DNA from: Phycisphaerales bacterium
Lineage (GTDB): Bacteria; Planctomycetota; Phycisphaerae; Tepidisphaerales; Tepidisphaeraceae
DNA: 6,040 nt
Assembly (NCBI GenBank): GCA_028288945.1
Contig: JAQGHH010000173.1
Span: 1-6,040 of the forward strand
Direction: 5' to 3'
Of this stretch, positions 5,501-6,040 are shown piece after piece (position 1 is the first letter of the stretch; every line of letters starts with the position of its first letter). The position numbers were made by a program, and so were the translations under genes. The notes below the pieces were generated by a model that ran no database searches, was not told where the DNA came from, and was given only the letters and a program-made list of their open reading frames with translations.

Positions 5501-5526
5501 CCCATGGGCGGGCCGCCCATGCCACG
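5501..5526 (-). repeat. GC-rich hairpin repeat, copy 2 (inverted)
   Basis: CATGGGCGG (5503-5511) and CCGCCCATG (5513-5521) pair around a central G. On the minus strand the unit matches copy 1, except for a paired change in the stem (C-G becomes T-A) and two flanking bases. It ends 19 bases before the stop codon of the metallophosphoesterase gene, so both convergent genes are followed closely by the same hairpin in the same relative orientation. Confidence 0.8.
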
Positions 5527-5545
5527 CGAGAAAGACTGTTTGCGT

Positions 5546-6040
5546 TCACGCGGAGCGGAGCGTGATATGCACGATTTCCGCGGGGGCGTTCAGGCGGAGG
5601 GGGAACCAGTTGCCGATGCCGTTGTTGACGATGAGGGAGGAGCCGAATTTTTGGTAGTGGCCGGAGACGTAGCGGAAGCGGACGGGGCCGGCGCCGATGT
5701 TGTCGGTCAGCATGATCTGGCCGCCGTGGGTGTGGCCGGAAAGGGTAAGGGGGATTCCGGCCATCGCGGCGGGGTCGAAGGCGTGGGGGTGGTGCGCGAG
5801 CAGGATGGGGAAGGCGTCTGGGCGAATCAGCGGGCGCAGGCAGTCCAATGACGCGGCGTTTGCTGGGTCGGTCAGGTTCCAGGGGAGGCCGAGGAACTGC
5901 ACCGGGAAATCGCGGCCGCCGGGGTTTGCGCCGGGGACGCAGGAGAATGTCTGAGCGCCGCCCAATAGGAAGTTAAGGCCGGCGGGGCGCAGGCGGCGTT
6001 CGAATTCGCCGCGGTCTTCGAAGAGGTCGTGGTTGCCTTC
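5546..6040 (-). CDS. Calcineurin-like metallophosphoesterase, C-terminal part (N-terminus off window)
   Basis: The frame is open from the window edge to a TGA at 5546-5548, giving 164 visible residues. Seen: GNHD at visible residues 2-5, LAHHPHAF at 81-88 and SGHTHGGQI at 101-109. These are three of the conserved metal-binding blocks of calcineurin-like metallophosphoesterases; the N-terminal block (D-x-H and GD) must lie beyond the edge. The GHTHGGQ form and overall look fit the YkuE/YaeI-type branch, which is often membrane-associated and acts on lipid or other phosphoesters. The substrate here cannot be told. A TTG at 5965 could be misread as a start, but the conserved GNHD block lies before it in the same frame, so the gene begins further right. 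It is convergent with the VWA gene. Confidence 0.9.
   Translation of the reverse strand, partial: EGNHDLFEDRGEFERRLRPAGLNFLLGGAQTFSCVPGANPGGRDFPVQFLGLPWNLTDPANAASLDCLRPLIRPDAFPILLAHHPHAFDPAAMAGIPLTLSGHTHGGQIMLTDNIGAGPVRFRYVSGHYQKFGSSLIVNNGIGNWFPLRLNAPAEIVHITLRSA

Larger units (their letters stand above)
5188..5545. other. Convergent intergenic region packed with repeats
   Basis: This lies between the stops of the VWA gene (plus) and the metallophosphoesterase gene (minus). No plausible gene is seen. It holds two inverted copies of one GC-rich hairpin (5202-5227 and 5501-5526), a 21-bp imperfect inverted repeat (5282-5349), and CGGAGTACC twice (5467-5475 and 5488-5496). The part at about 5363-5415 is rich in short CTTCG and GCG runs of the type seen in dispersed non-coding repeats. 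Terminators for both genes must lie here, but no classical stem with a T-run is visible. Confidence 0.7.

Noticed and set aside
5252..5851. Plus-strand open frame (199 codons) across the convergent intergenic region
   Set aside because: It runs through the hairpin repeats and then antisense to the metallophosphoesterase, whose GHTHGGQ block is on the other strand.

Overview
The window is GC-rich with long open frames and long antisense shadow frames. The gene content and the repeats are those of a soil or aquatic Gram-negative-type bacterium, most likely a planctomycete or a relative. That assignment is an inference, from the two-helix membrane VWA / amidotransferase-like protein, the envelope protein with a TolB-N-like domain, and the dispersed GC-rich hairpin repeats. 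No rRNA, tRNA, CRISPR array or transposase is visible.

Layout, left to right. (1) At 1-78 is the 5' end of a minus-strand gene for an exported protein that leaves the window. (2) At 79-489 is a gene-free stretch. It holds a perfect 27-nt inverted repeat built from GATTTGCGA units, a cluster of TGACCGAT octamers that includes a 10-bp tandem repeat, and an AT-rich palindrome. (3) At 490-798 (minus) is a small MTH1187/YkoF-type thiamine-binding protein. (4) At 863-2230 (plus), divergent from it across 64 bp, is an exported protein with a TolB-N-like domain followed by a tyrosine-rich, low-complexity tail. (5) At 2331-2852 (plus) is pyrE, orotate phosphoribosyltransferase. (6) At 2878-5187 (plus), 25 nt after pyrE, is a large membrane-anchored VWA protein. 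(7) At 5188-5545 is a convergent intergenic region bounded by two inverted copies of one GC-rich hairpin, with a 21-bp imperfect inverted repeat inside. (8) At 5546-6040 (minus) is the C-terminal part of a metallophosphoesterase with GNHD and GHTHGGQ motifs.

The genes do not form one recognisable pathway. pyrE is de novo pyrimidine synthesis, the thiamine-binding protein is a small vitamin-binding fold, and the other four look like envelope or accessory functions. pyrE and the VWA gene may share a transcript. I saw no convincing new defence or biosynthetic system. The most unusual signals are regulatory or structural: two genes whose -10-like boxes sit where a leaderless mRNA would need them, the 27-nt iteron-type inverted repeat, and the paired hairpins with a compensatory base change.
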